From Curvibacter sp. (GTDB taxonomy: Bacteria; Pseudomonadota; Gammaproteobacteria; Burkholderiales; Burkholderiaceae_C), in NCBI GenBank assembly GCA_020621965.1, contig JAHRYV010000005.1:38163-102162 (forward strand): a DNA stretch of 64,000 bases. The letters run 5' to 3'. The notes beneath the pieces were generated by a model. That model saw nothing but the letters and a program-made list of their open reading frames with translations. It did no database searches and was not told the origin of the DNA. The position numbers and the translations under genes were made by a program. The number at the start of each line of letters is the position of its first letter. Position 1 is the stretch's first letter. Below are positions 8,388 through 17,116 of the stretch, in pieces.

Positions 8388-8406
8388 GAACCGCACCCCC
8401 CCTCTG

Positions 8407-9006
8407 TTGTCGGCGCGCGGACTGTCGCTGCGCCGCGGTCGCGAGTGGCTGTTCCGCGGGCTGGATCTCAGCGTCGCCCCCGGCCAGCTGCTGTGGCTGC
8501 GCGGGCCCAACGGCTGCGGCAAGACCAGCCTGCTGCGCGCGCTGGTCGGCCTGACGCTCCCGGATGAGGGCGCGGTGGACCTGCCGGCCTGCGCACCGGT
8601 CTACATCGGCCACAGCCCCGCCCTCAAGGACGATCTGCGGGCGGTCGAGGCGCTGCAGTTCCTGGCCTGCCTGCACGGCCGCGACAGCCGGGCGGCGAGC
8701 GTCGCCGCCGCGCTGCAGCGCCTGCAGGTGCAGCACCGCGGCCAGCGCAGCGTGCGCACCCTGTCGCAGGGCCAGCGCCGCCGCGTCGCGCTGGCGCGCC
8801 TGGCGCTGGAAGACACGCCCGCGCTCTGGGTGCTGGACGAACCCTTCGACGCGCTGGACCAGGCCGGCATCGCCGTCGTGCTGCAACTGATCCGCGAACA
8901 GCTGCAGCGCCAGGGCGCCGTCGTGCTGACCAGCCACCTGCCCTTCGAGCTGCCGGGCATCGCGGTGCAGACGCTGGACCTGGACACAAGGCCCGCCCAT
9001 GTCTGA
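8407..9006 (+). CDS. ccmA: Haem exporter ATP-binding subunit CcmA
   Basis: ATPase of the CcmABCD complex that releases holo-CcmE during cytochrome c maturation at the inner membrane. Walker A GPNGCGKTS, signature LSQGQRRR and Walker B LWVLDEP are all present; about 200 residues is the normal size. The start is uncertain. TTG at 8407 is the first standard start codon, but a perfect GGAGGG (8367-8372) sits 7 nt before an in-frame ATT at 8380, so translation may begin there, overlapping the end of the barrel gene. The 3' end overlaps ccmB by 8 bp. Co-transcription with the cytochromes is likely. Confidence 0.93.
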   Translation: MSARGLSLRRGREWLFRGLDLSVAPGQLLWLRGPNGCGKTSLLRALVGLTLPDEGAVDLPACAPVYIGHSPALKDDLRAVEALQFLACLHGRDSRAASVAAALQRLQVQHRGQRSVRTLSQGQRRRVALARLALEDTPALWVLDEPFDALDQAGIAVVLQLIREQLQRQGAVVLTSHLPFELPGIAVQTLDLDTRPAHV

Positions 9007-9670
9007 CAGCGCTTTCCTGCTCATCGTGCGGCGCGACCTGCGCCTGGCAGCGCGCCGGCGCATCGAGGTACTGCTGCCGCTGGTCTTCTTCGTCGTCGCC
9101 GCCAGCCTCTTTCCGCTGGGTGTCGGCCCCGAGCCGCAGACCCTGCGCCAGATCGCGCCGGGCATCGTCTGGGTCTGCGCGCTGCTGGCGGCCATGCTCT
9201 CGCTGGGCTCGCTGTATGCGAGTGACCACGCCGACGGCACGCTCGACCAGCTGCTGCTATCGCGCCGCTCGCTCACGCTGCTGGCCGCCGGCAAGGCCCT
9301 GGCCCATTGGCTGCTCAGCGGCCTGCCGCTCATCGTGCTGGCGCCGCTGCTGGGCCTGCTGTTCGACCTGCCGGGCCGCTCCATCGCCATCCTCGCCCTC
9401 GGCCTGTTGCTGGGCACACCCATCCTCAGCCTGCTGGGCGGCATCGGCGCGGCCCTCACGCTGGGTCTGCGCAACGGCGGCATCCTGCTGCTGCTGCTGG
9501 TGCTGCCCTTGTGCGTCCCGGTGCTGATCTTCGGCGCCGGGGCCGTCGCGGCGGTGGAGGCCGGCCTGTCCGCCCAGGGCCACCTCTCCTTGCTGGGGGC
9601 ACTGTTGCTGCTGAGCCTGCTCGGCGCGCCACCGGCCGCCGCCGCGGCGCTCAGAATCTCGGTCCACTGA
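8999..9670 (+). CDS. ccmB: Haem exporter membrane subunit CcmB
   Basis: 223 residues, six predicted membrane helices, beginning FLLIVRRDLRLAARRR and containing SLYASDHADGTLDQLLLS, both typical of CcmB. It forms the membrane part of the CcmA ABC unit. The ATG at 8999 overlaps ccmA and ends one base before ccmC. Confidence 0.93.
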   Translation: MSDSAFLLIVRRDLRLAARRRIEVLLPLVFFVVAASLFPLGVGPEPQTLRQIAPGIVWVCALLAAMLSLGSLYASDHADGTLDQLLLSRRSLTLLAAGKALAHWLLSGLPLIVLAPLLGLLFDLPGRSIAILALGLLLGTPILSLLGGIGAALTLGLRNGGILLLLLVLPLCVPVLIFGAGAVAAVEAGLSAQGHLSLLGALLLLSLLGAPPAAAAALRISVH

Positions 9671-9671
9671 T

Positions 9672-10430
9672 ATGCACACCTCGCCCCGCTTTTACACCTA
9701 CGCCGCGCCCTCGCGCTTCTACGCCCTGGCCGGCCGGCTCGTGCCCTGGCTCTATGCCCTCGCCGCGCTCACGGCCGTGGCGGGGCTGTACGTCGGCTTT
9801 TTCGTCGCGCCCACCGATGCCACCCAGGGCCAGGTCTACCGCGTCATCTTCATCCACGTCCCTGCCGCCTGGCTGTCCATGCTGCTCTACCTGGTGATGG
9901 CCGGCTGGGCCGTGGTGGGCTGGGCCTTCAACGCGCGGCTGGCGTCCATGGTGGCGCGCGCGCTGGCGCCCACCGGCGCCCTGTTCACCGTCATGGCGCT
10001 GTGGACCGGCGCCCTGTGGGGCAAACCGACCTGGGGCACCTGGTGGGTGTGGGACGCGCGCCTGACCTCCGAGCTCATCCTGCTTTTCCTCTACCTCGGC
10101 TACATCGCGCTGGTGGAATCGATCGACGACGTGCGCCGCGCCGACCACGCCGGTGCCCTGCTGGCCCTGGTGGGCGCCGTCAACGTGCCCATCATCTATT
10201 TCTCGGTGCGCTGGTGGAACACCCTGCACCAGGGCGCCAGCGTCAGCATGACGGCCGCGCCCAAGATGGCCAGCACCATGCTCACCGCCATGCTGCTGAT
10301 GACCGTGGCCTGCTGGGCCTACGCCTTCGCCGTGGTCTTCACCCGCACCCGCGCCATCGTGCTGGAGCGCGAGGCCGATGCCGACTGGGTGCAGGATCTG
10401 GCCCGCCAGGCCGACAAGGAGACAGCATGA
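9672..10430 (+). CDS. ccmC: Haem-handling membrane protein CcmC
   Basis: 252 residues with six helices. It carries the tryptophan-rich WWD signature (WGTWWVWDARLTSELIL, about residues 117-133) that presents haem in the periplasm, flanked by histidines (IFIHVPAAW and WWNTLHQG). CcmC, with CcmD and CcmE, attaches haem covalently to the CcmE chaperone. It overlaps ccmD by ATGA. Confidence 0.95.
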   Translation: MHTSPRFYTYAAPSRFYALAGRLVPWLYALAALTAVAGLYVGFFVAPTDATQGQVYRVIFIHVPAAWLSMLLYLVMAGWAVVGWAFNARLASMVARALAPTGALFTVMALWTGALWGKPTWGTWWVWDARLTSELILLFLYLGYIALVESIDDVRRADHAGALLALVGAVNVPIIYFSVRWWNTLHQGASVSMTAAPKMASTMLTAMLLMTVACWAYAFAVVFTRTRAIVLEREADADWVQDLARQADKETA

Positions 10431-10594
10431 ACTGGAACAGCCTCGATGAATTTCTGGCCATGGGCGGTTATGCGCTCTACGTCTGGGGCTCCTATGCCCT
10501 GGTGCTGGGGCTGATGCTGCTCGAGCCCGTGCTGGCCGAGCACCGCCACCGCCGTGCGCTGGCGCAGGCCCGCGACAACCTGGAGGAATGCTGA
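10427..10594 (+). CDS. ccmD: Haem exporter accessory protein CcmD
   Basis: 55 residues with one membrane helix (about 12-35) after [20 protein letters not shown], a typical CcmD start, then a charged cytoplasmic tail. CcmD is a small subunit needed to release haem-loaded CcmE. The gene overlaps ccmC by 4 bp and ends one base before ccmE. Confidence 0.9.
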   Translation: MNWNSLDEFLAMGGYALYVWGSYALVLGLMLLEPVLAEHRHRRALAQARDNLEEC

Positions 10595-10595
10595 G

Positions 10596-11048
10596 ATGAA
10601 ACCGCGTCACCGCAAGATGGCCATCGCCGCCGGCGTGCTGCTGGTGCTGGGCGCCGTGGTCGCCTTGGTGCTCAATGCCTTCCAGAGCAATCTGGTCTTT
10701 TTCTACTCGCCCACGCAGGTGGCGGCGAACGAGGCCCCGCAAGGGCGCACCTTCCGCCTGGGCGGCCTGGTCGAGCAAGGCAGCGTCAGGCGCGACGGCC
10801 TGGTCGTGAGTTTCGTCGTCACCGACACGGCCAGGTCCATCCCCGTGCGTTATGAAGGCATCCTGCCCGACCTGTTCAAGGAGGGCAAGGGCGTGGTGGC
10901 CCAGGGCCAGCTGCGCGAGGGCGTCTTCATCGCCCGCGAGGTGCTGGCCAAACACGACGAGAACTACATGCCGCCCGAGGCGGCGCAAGCCCTGCAGGCG
11001 GCCGCCAAAGCGTCCGCCCCCGCAGCGGCCCCGGAGAAAAAACCATGA
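10596..11048 (+). CDS. ccmE: Periplasmic haem chaperone CcmE
   Basis: 150 residues: an N-terminal anchor helix (about 8-28), an OB-fold domain, and [12 protein letters not shown] at about 115-126. The His in this motif is the one that binds haem covalently in the CcmE family. The tail is Ala/Pro/Lys-rich. The ATG at 10596 is chosen because it gives the standard basic N-terminus (MKPRHRKM). It overlaps ccmF by ATGA. Confidence 0.95.
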   Translation: MKPRHRKMAIAAGVLLVLGAVVALVLNAFQSNLVFFYSPTQVAANEAPQGRTFRLGGLVEQGSVRRDGLVVSFVVTDTARSIPVRYEGILPDLFKEGKGVVAQGQLREGVFIAREVLAKHDENYMPPEAAQALQAAAKASAPAAAPEKKP

Positions 11049-13033
11049 TTCCTGAAATCGGTCACTTCCTGCTCTGGCTCGCGCTGGGCACGTCCCTGGT
11101 GCTGGGTGTGCTGCCGCTGGCCGGCGCCGCGCGCGGCCGCGCCGACTGGATGGCGCTGGCGCGGCCCTTGTCCCTGACGCTGGGCCTGCTGGTGCTGCTG
11201 GCCTTCGCCTGCCTGACGGCCTCCTTCATCCGCCACGACTTCTCGGTGCTCTACGTCGCCTCCAACTCCAACACAGCCCTGCCCCTGCCTTACCGCATCG
11301 CCGGCGTCTGGGGCGGGCACGAAGGCTCGCTGCTGCTGTGGGTGCTGATGCTGTGCGGCTGGATGGTGGCCGTGGCCGGTTTCAGCCGGCACCTGCCGCA
11401 GGCCGTGCAGGCGCGCATCCTCGCCGTCATGGGCCTGGTGGCGCTGGGTTTCCTGCTGTTCATGCTCACCACCTCGAACCCCTTCGAGCGCCTGTTCCCG
11501 GTGCCGGCCGACGGCCGCGACCTCAACCCGCTGCTGCAGGACCCGGGCATGGTGTTCCACCCGCCGCTGCTCTACATGGGCTACGTCGGTTTCTCGGTGG
11601 CCTTCGCTTTTGCCATCGCGGCGTTGATCGGCGGCAACCTCGACGCCACCTGGGCGCGCTGGACGCGGCCCTGGACGACGGTGGCCTGGCTCTTCCTCAC
11701 GCTGGGCATTGCGCTGGGCAGCGCCTGGGCCTATTACGAGCTGGGCTGGGGCGGCTGGTGGTTCTGGGACCCGGTGGAGAACGCCTCCTTCATGCCCTGG
11801 CTGGTCGGCACGGCGCTGATGCACTCGCTGGCCGTGACCGAAAAGCGCGGCAGCTTCAAGTCCTGGACCGTGCTGCTGGCCATCCTGGCCTTCTCGCTCT
11901 CGCTCTTGGGCACCTTCCTGGTCCGCTCGGGTGTGCTGTCCTCGGTGCACGCCTTCGCCACCGACCCACGGCGCGGCCTCTTCATCCTGGGCCTGCTGAC
12001 GGTGGTGATCGGCGCCTCGCTGGCGCTGTATGCCTGGCGCGCGCCCAAGGTCGGCCTGGGGGCGCGCTTCGCGCTGATCTCGCGCGAGACCGCGCTGCTG
12101 GGCAACAACGTGCTGCTGCTGGTGGCCGCCGGCGCCGTGCTGCTGGGCACGCTCTACCCGCTGCTGCTCGATGCCCTGGGTGCGGGCAAGATCTCGGTCG
12201 GCCCGCCCTACTTCGACACGGTCTTCATGCCGCTGATGACACCGGTGCTTTTCCTCATGGGCGTGGGCCCGCTGGCGCGCTGGAAACAGGCCGAGGTGCC
12301 GGACCTCGCGCGGCGCCTGCGCTGGGCGCTGGGCGCGGCCGTGGTGGCGGCCCTGCTGAGCGGCTGGCTGGCCGGTGAGATCCACCTGGTGACCAGCTTC
12401 GGCCTGCTGCTGGCCTACTGGATCGTGGCCACCGTGGCGACCGACGTCTGGGAGCGCATCGCGCCGCAGGGCGGCGGCGCCGCGCAGGCCCTGCGCAAGC
12501 TGCGCCAGATCCCGCGCGCGCAAGTCGGCATGCTGCTGGCCCACCTGGGTGTAGCGGCGTTCTGCTTCGGCGTGGCCATGGTCAAAGGCTACGAGGTGGA
12601 GCGCGACGTGCGCATGGCCATCGGCGACAGCACCACGCTGCGCGGCTACACCTTCACGCTGCGCGGCCTGCGTGACGTCAACGGCCCGAACTACTACGCC
12701 GTGCAGGGCCTGGTCGAGGTGAAACAGAACGAGCGCCGGGTCGCCGAGCTGAAGCCGGAAAAACGCGTCTACCGCGTGCAGCAGAACCCCATGACCGAGG
12801 CCGCCATCGACGTCGGCCTCACGCGCGACCTGTATGTCTCGCTCGGCGAGGCGGTGGACGGCAAGGCCTGGATCGTGCGCATCTACGTCAAGCCCTTCAT
12901 CGACTGGATCTGGGGCGGCTGCCTGCTGATGGCGCTGGGCGGCGCGCTCGCCGCCAGCGACCGGCGTTACCGCGCCCGCCAGCCGCAGACCCGCCAGGCC
13001 GCGAATGCGCAGGCCGAAGGAGTGACGCCATGA
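11045..13033 (+). CDS. ccmF: Cytochrome c haem lyase subunit CcmF
   Basis: 662 residues with many membrane helices, normal for CcmF. The WWD motif is [20 protein letters not shown] (about residues 235-254). It joins haem from CcmE to CXXCH cysteines of apocytochromes with CcmH and CcmI. It must service up to 49 haem sites encoded just upstream. It overlaps ccmG by ATGA. Confidence 0.96.
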   Translation: MIPEIGHFLLWLALGTSLVLGVLPLAGAARGRADWMALARPLSLTLGLLVLLAFACLTASFIRHDFSVLYVASNSNTALPLPYRIAGVWGGHEGSLLLWVLMLCGWMVAVAGFSRHLPQAVQARILAVMGLVALGFLLFMLTTSNPFERLFPVPADGRDLNPLLQDPGMVFHPPLLYMGYVGFSVAFAFAIAALIGGNLDATWARWTRPWTTVAWLFLTLGIALGSAWAYYELGWGGWWFWDPVENASFMPWLVGTALMHSLAVTEKRGSFKSWTVLLAILAFSLSLLGTFLVRSGVLSSVHAFATDPRRGLFILGLLTVVIGASLALYAWRAPKVGLGARFALISRETALLGNNVLLLVAAGAVLLGTLYPLLLDALGAGKISVGPPYFDTVFMPLMTPVLFLMGVGPLARWKQAEVPDLARRLRWALGAAVVAALLSGWLAGEIHLVTSFGLLLAYWIVATVATDVWERIAPQGGGAAQALRKLRQIPRAQVGMLLAHLGVAAFCFGVAMVKGYEVERDVRMAIGDSTTLRGYTFTLRGLRDVNGPNYYAVQGLVEVKQNERRVAELKPEKRVYRVQQNPMTEAAIDVGLTRDLYVSLGEAVDGKAWIVRIYVKPFIDWIWGGCLLMALGGALAASDRRYRARQPQTRQAANAQAEGVTP

Positions 13034-13563
13034 GCAAGACCCTGCGCTTCCTGATCCCGCTGGCGCTCTTCATCACGCTGGTGGCCTTCCTCGCCGTCGG
13101 GCTCAAGCTCGACCCCAAGGAAGTGCCCTCGCCGCTAATCGACAAACCGGCCCCCGGCTTTGCGCTCACGCGCCTGGACCAGCCCACCCTGACCATCCGC
13201 CGCGAGGATCTGCTGGGCAAGGTCTGGATGCTCAACGTCTGGGCGTCCTGGTGCACCGCCTGCCGCGAAGAGCACCCGGTGCTGCTGGACTTTGCCAAGC
13301 GCCGCCTGGTGCCGGTCTACGGCCTGAACTACAAGGACCAGCGCGGCGCCGGCCTGCGCTGGCTGGCCAACTACGGCGACCCTTACGAGACCTCGCTGTT
13401 CGACCCGGACGGCCGCGTGGGCATCGACTGGGGCGTCTACGGCGTGCCGGAGACCTTTGTCATCGACCGCACGGGCGTGGTGCGCTACAAACACATCGGC
13501 CCGCTCACGCCCGAAGTCCTGCGCGAGCGCATCGAACCCTTGCTGAGGCAGCTCCATGGCTAA
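13030..13563 (+). CDS. ccmG: Thiol:disulfide oxidoreductase CcmG (DsbE)
   Basis: 177 residues, a membrane anchor (about 7-24) and a thioredoxin fold with redox motif WASWCTACREEHP (about residues 71-83). CcmG keeps the haem-binding cysteines of apocytochromes, or CcmH, reduced. The family's usual GVxGxPETF loop is present as GVYGVPETF. It overlaps ccmH by 8 bp. Confidence 0.95.
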   Translation: MSKTLRFLIPLALFITLVAFLAVGLKLDPKEVPSPLIDKPAPGFALTRLDQPTLTIRREDLLGKVWMLNVWASWCTACREEHPVLLDFAKRRLVPVYGLNYKDQRGAGLRWLANYGDPYETSLFDPDGRVGIDWGVYGVPETFVIDRTGVVRYKHIGPLTPEVLRERIEPLLRQLHG

Positions 13564-14008
13564 ATTCCTACTGCCCCTGCTGCTGGCCCTGGCGGCCAGT
13601 CTGAGCCACGCCGGTGAAGCCGCGCCCGCCGCCGCCGACCCGGCGCTGGAAGCGCGCATGGCGCGCATCACGGCCGAGCTGCGCTGCCTGGTCTGCCAGA
13701 ACCAGACCATCGCCGACTCGCAATCGGGCCTGGCCACCGACCTGCGCCAGCAGGTACGCGAGATGCTGCAGCGCGGCGACAGCGAGCAGCAGGTCATCGA
13801 CTACATGACCGCGCGCTACGGCGACTTCGTGCTCTACCGCCCGCCCGTCAAGGCCAGCACGGCCCTGCTCTGGTTCGGCCCGGCCCTGCTGCTGATCGCC
13901 GGCGTGACCACCCTGGTCGTGGTGCTGCGCCGGCGCAGCAGGCTCGCCGACGACCAGTTCGAAGCCGACCCTGAAACCGATACCACCCCGGCCGACGAGG
14001 CCCGTTGA
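13556..14008 (+). CDS. ccmH: Cytochrome c maturation protein CcmH
   Basis: 150 residues: signal peptide, the LRCLVCQNQTIADS redox motif at about 42-55, a helical periplasmic domain, a C-terminal membrane helix (about 100-121) and a short cytoplasmic tail. It is the short (CcmH/CycL-like) form, with the TPR part on separate ccmI. It binds apocytochrome thiols for the haem lyase. Confidence 0.95.
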   Translation: MAKFLLPLLLALAASLSHAGEAAPAAADPALEARMARITAELRCLVCQNQTIADSQSGLATDLRQQVREMLQRGDSEQQVIDYMTARYGDFVLYRPPVKASTALLWFGPALLLIAGVTTLVVVLRRRSRLADDQFEADPETDTTPADEAR

Positions 14009-15177
14009 AATATTCCCGCCCCATCATGTCCAACGATCTGAAGACCCTGAAGAAGCAGCTGCTGCAGTTGCGCGAGCTGCATGAGGCCGGCGCCCTGCCG
14101 CGCGAGCAATACGACGCCGCCCGCGCGCCGCTGGAGCAGCGCCTGCTCGAACTGGTGATGAGCCCCGCCGCCGCCGCACCGCGCGCCTCGCGCCCGCTGT
14201 GGCTGCTCATCGGCGCGGCCGTCGTGCTGGTGGCCGGCGCCGGTTATTGGTGGACCGGCTCGCCCGCGCTGCTGGCCGGCGGCGAAGCCGCGCGCGGCAA
14301 CCCGCACACCACGGGCGAGGTCGCGCCACACGCCACCGACGCCGAGCAGATGGCGGGCATGGTGGAGCGGCTGGCCGAGCGCCTGAAGAAGGAACCCAAG
14401 GACGCCGAAGGCTGGGCCATGCTGGCGCGCTCCTACACCGTGCTGGAGCGCAACGCCGAGGCGGTGAAAGCCTACGAAAAAGCCGTGGCGCTGGCGCCGA
14501 AGGACGCCGACCTGCTGGCCGACTATGCCGACGCGCTGGCCATGAAAAACGGTCGCCAGCTCGCGGGCGAAGCCATGAAGATGGTGGAACGCGCCCTCAA
14601 GGCCGACCCTCGCCACCTCAAGGCCCTGGCCCTGGCCGGCACGCACGCCTTCGACCGCAAGGACTACAAGGCCGCCGTCAAGTACTGGCAGCAGGCGGTG
14701 GACGCCGGCGCGCCGGACCACGAGCTGGTGCGCCAGCTCGAGCCCGGCCTGGCGCAGGCACGCGAACTCGCCGGTCTGCCGGCAGCAGCGGCGCAGGACA
14801 AACGCGCGCCGGCCCCCGGCACCGCCCTGAACGCCAGCGTCAGCGGCACCGTGACACTGGCCCCGGCCCTGGCCCGCCAGGCCAGCCCCGACGACACGGT
14901 CTTCATCTACGCCCGCGACGCCCAGGGCTCGCGCATGCCGCTGGCCATCCTGCGCAAGCAGGTGCGCGACCTGCCCCTGCGCTTCACGCTGGACGACAGC
15001 CTGGCCATGTCGCCGGCGGCCAAACTCTCCGGCGCGAAGCAGGTCATCGTCGAGGCGCGCATCAGCAAGAGCGGCGAAGCCCGCGCCCAGGCCGGCGACC
15101 TGAGCGGCCAGGTCGGCCCGGTCGGCCCTGGCGCGGCCGCGCTCGCGCTCGAGATCCGCACCACCGTCCAACCCTGA
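14005..15177 (+). CDS. ccmI: Cytochrome c maturation TPR protein CcmI
   Basis: About 390 residues from the TTG at 14005, which overlaps the ccmH stop and has GAGG just upstream; the ATG at 14026 is an alternative. It has an N-terminal helical hairpin (LKKQLLQLRELHEAGALP), one membrane helix (about 64-84), several TPRs (about 110-260) and a C-terminal Ig-like domain (about 275-390) typical of CcmI. The first of the two membrane helices usual in CcmI is missing; a soluble SHOCT-like segment stands in its place. CcmI holds the C-terminal part of apocytochromes for the haem lyase. Confidence 0.88.
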   Translation: MKYSRPIMSNDLKTLKKQLLQLRELHEAGALPREQYDAARAPLEQRLLELVMSPAAAAPRASRPLWLLIGAAVVLVAGAGYWWTGSPALLAGGEAARGNPHTTGEVAPHATDAEQMAGMVERLAERLKKEPKDAEGWAMLARSYTVLERNAEAVKAYEKAVALAPKDADLLADYADALAMKNGRQLAGEAMKMVERALKADPRHLKALALAGTHAFDRKDYKAAVKYWQQAVDAGAPDHELVRQLEPGLAQARELAGLPAAAAQDKRAPAPGTALNASVSGTVTLAPALARQASPDDTVFIYARDAQGSRMPLAILRKQVRDLPLRFTLDDSLAMSPAAKLSGAKQVIVEARISKSGEARAQAGDLSGQVGPVGPGAAALALEIRTTVQP

Positions 15178-15214
15178 ACCCCATTTCTCCCGCGCTCCGC
15201 TCTTTCTCGTCGCC

Positions 15215-16507
15215 ATGAACTACCTCTACGTCTATCTCATCGCGATCCTGCTGATCATGACGCTGTACCTGCGCCGCTACTACCGCCGGCACGCCACCGA
15301 CGTGGCCGAGCTGCAGGAAGCCGTGCAGGCCGGCCTGGTCGAGCCGCCCTCGTTGCACCCCGTCGTGGACCCGAGTGTGTGCATGGGCGGCGGCTCGTGC
15401 GCCAAGTCCTGCCCGGAGGAAGCCATCGGCGTCATCAACGGCAAGATGACACTGAAAAACGCCGCCGCCTGCATCGGCCACGGCGCCTGCATGGCGGCCT
15501 GCCCGACCGAAGCCATCAAGCTGGTGTTCGGCACGGAAAAACGCGGCATCGACATCCCCAACATCACACCCGACTTCGAGACCAATGTGCCGGGCATCTT
15601 CATCGCCGGTGAGTTGGGCGGCATGGGCCTGATCCGCAAGGCCGCGCAACAGGGCCGCGAGGCCATGGCCGCCATCAGGAAGAAGCTGGGCAACGGCCCG
15701 GCCGACTACGACGTGGCCATCGTCGGCTGCGGCCCGGCCGGCCTGTCCGCGGGCCTCTCGGCCATCCACCACAAACTGCGCTACAAGCTGATCGAGCAGG
15801 AAGACTCGCTGGGCGGTGCGGTCTACCATTACCCGCGGCAGAAGATCGCCATGACCGCGCCCTTCGACCTGGACCTGGTGGGCAAGGTCAAGTTCTCGGA
15901 AGTGCAGAAGGAAAAGCTGATCGACTTCTGGATGGACATCGTGAAGAAGACCGGGCTGAAGATCTCCTTTCGCGAACAGATGGAAGCCATCGAGAAGGAA
16001 AACGGCCGCTTCCTCGTCAAGACCAATCGCGGCAGTTACACCGCCCGCACCGTGCTGCTGGCCATGGGCCGGCGCGGCACACCACGCAAGCTGGAAGTGC
16101 CGGGCGAAGAGAGCCCCAAGGTGACCTACCGACTCATCGATCCAGCCCAATACAAGGGGCAGGCCGTGCTGGTGGTGGGCGGCGGCGACAGCGCGCTGGA
16201 GGCCGCCATCGCCCTGTCGCAGGAAGAGGGCACGGACGTCACGCTGTCTTACCGCAGCGAAGCGTTTTCGCGCGTGAAGCAGAAGAACCGCATGCTGCTG
16301 GAGCAACAACAGAAGGCCGGCCGCCTGCGCGTGCTGCTCAAATCCAATGTGCGTTCCATCGACGACAAACTCGTGGTCATCGACACCGACGGCATTCCGC
16401 AGCGTTACCGCAACGACGCCATCATCGTCTGCGCCGGCGGCCTGCTGCCCACACCGCTGCTGCAGAAGATCGGCATCCAGTTCGACACCAAGTTCGGTAC
16501 GGCCTGA
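15215..16507 (+). CDS. Membrane-anchored ferredoxin-flavoprotein oxidoreductase (NAD(P)-binding)
   Basis: 430 residues. One N-terminal membrane helix (about 2-18), followed by RRYYRRH, places the rest in the cytoplasm. Residues about 48-105 resemble a two-cluster ferredoxin, but each site reads C-x5-C-x3-CP (CMGGGSCAKSCP and CIGHGACMAACP): the second cysteine of the usual CxxCxxCxxxCP is Gly or His. From about 168 comes an FAD-binding GCGPAGLS motif, and at about 323 a second Rossmann motif GGGDSALEA, as in thioredoxin-reductase-like enzymes, but without their CxxC. It likely moves electrons between NAD(P)H or ferredoxin and the membrane part of the cytochrome system. It is the last gene before a strong terminator, 37 bp after ccmI. 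Confidence 0.75.
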   Translation: MNYLYVYLIAILLIMTLYLRRYYRRHATDVAELQEAVQAGLVEPPSLHPVVDPSVCMGGGSCAKSCPEEAIGVINGKMTLKNAAACIGHGACMAACPTEAIKLVFGTEKRGIDIPNITPDFETNVPGIFIAGELGGMGLIRKAAQQGREAMAAIRKKLGNGPADYDVAIVGCGPAGLSAGLSAIHHKLRYKLIEQEDSLGGAVYHYPRQKIAMTAPFDLDLVGKVKFSEVQKEKLIDFWMDIVKKTGLKISFREQMEAIEKENGRFLVKTNRGSYTARTVLLAMGRRGTPRKLEVPGEESPKVTYRLIDPAQYKGQAVLVVGGGDSALEAAIALSQEEGTDVTLSYRSEAFSRVKQKNRMLLEQQQKAGRLRVLLKSNVRSIDDKLVVIDTDGIPQRYRNDAIIVCAGGLLPTPLLQKIGIQFDTKFGTA

Positions 16508-16527
16508 GGTGCGCTGCGCCGAACGGA

Positions 16528-16556
16528 GAAGGGGATGGCGCCGCCATCCCCTTCTT
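16528..16556 (+). terminator. Rho-independent terminator of the cytochrome/ccm operon
   Basis: GAAGGGGATGGC (16528-16539) pairs perfectly with GCCATCCCCTTC (16543-16554) around a 3-nt loop, then TT. It lies 20 bp after the oxidoreductase stop and supports treating 0.6-16.5 kb as one unit. Confidence 0.8.
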
Positions 16557-16699
16557 GCCGCCTCTGTCTCAGCCACCGGCGTGCTGATCAGGGCCGCGCT
16601 CAAGGCCGGGCCGCTGAGCCGTCCGCCGCAGCTAACGACCACCCACCGCAATCCGCTAGTGGGGCCCGCCCGGTTGCGCAAGTGCGGGGCGCACAATGC

Positions 16700-16925
16700 C
16701 TCACATAAATACAAGCGCGATTGGCGCGATTGACCTTTTGCAGGACGCCTCGCGCGCTCCCGGTCCAGATGAAAGGCTTGGGTTCGATATTTTGATGAGC
16801 GACGTAGTCATTGATCGCGGCAACCAGTTCAGGCATGCTGGCGAACACACCGCGGCGCGACCGCTCGGTGATCAGATCGCGAATAAGCGCTCGACCGTGT
16901 TCAGCCAAGACGCCCACTCCCATGC
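16700..16925 (-). pseudogene. IS630-family transposase remnant (C-terminal end, frameshifted)
   Basis: Reverse-strand reading gives WLNTVERLFA in one frame, then LITERSRRGVF and SMPELVAAINDYVAHQNIEPKPFIWT in the next. These match the end of IS630-type DDE transposases (WLN.VERFF..., EPKPF.WT). The frames do not join and the upstream catalytic part is missing, so this is a dead fragment. I found no inverted repeats. It marks a past insertion between the cytochrome operon and the tviB-like gene. Confidence 0.75.
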
Positions 16926-17116
16926 TTCGCCTGCTACACGGGAAATAGGGCTCATGCTGACCTGCATGGAAGGGGATGTATAACCCTGTATCCGGGTGGT
17001 CGCTTGGGCACTTACCCTGCGGCCACAGTGGCGGATTTCGAAATTGGTGCTCTCAGGAGGATCCCTCTTGGTTCGAACCTCAACATTACTCAATATTCTG
17101 GAAAGCGAGAAACAAC

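Noticed and set aside
16976..17116. Upstream extension of the tviB-like gene by 47 codons
   Set aside because: The extra residues show no family similarity and lie in the IS-scarred gap; the ATG at 17117 gives the family N-terminus.
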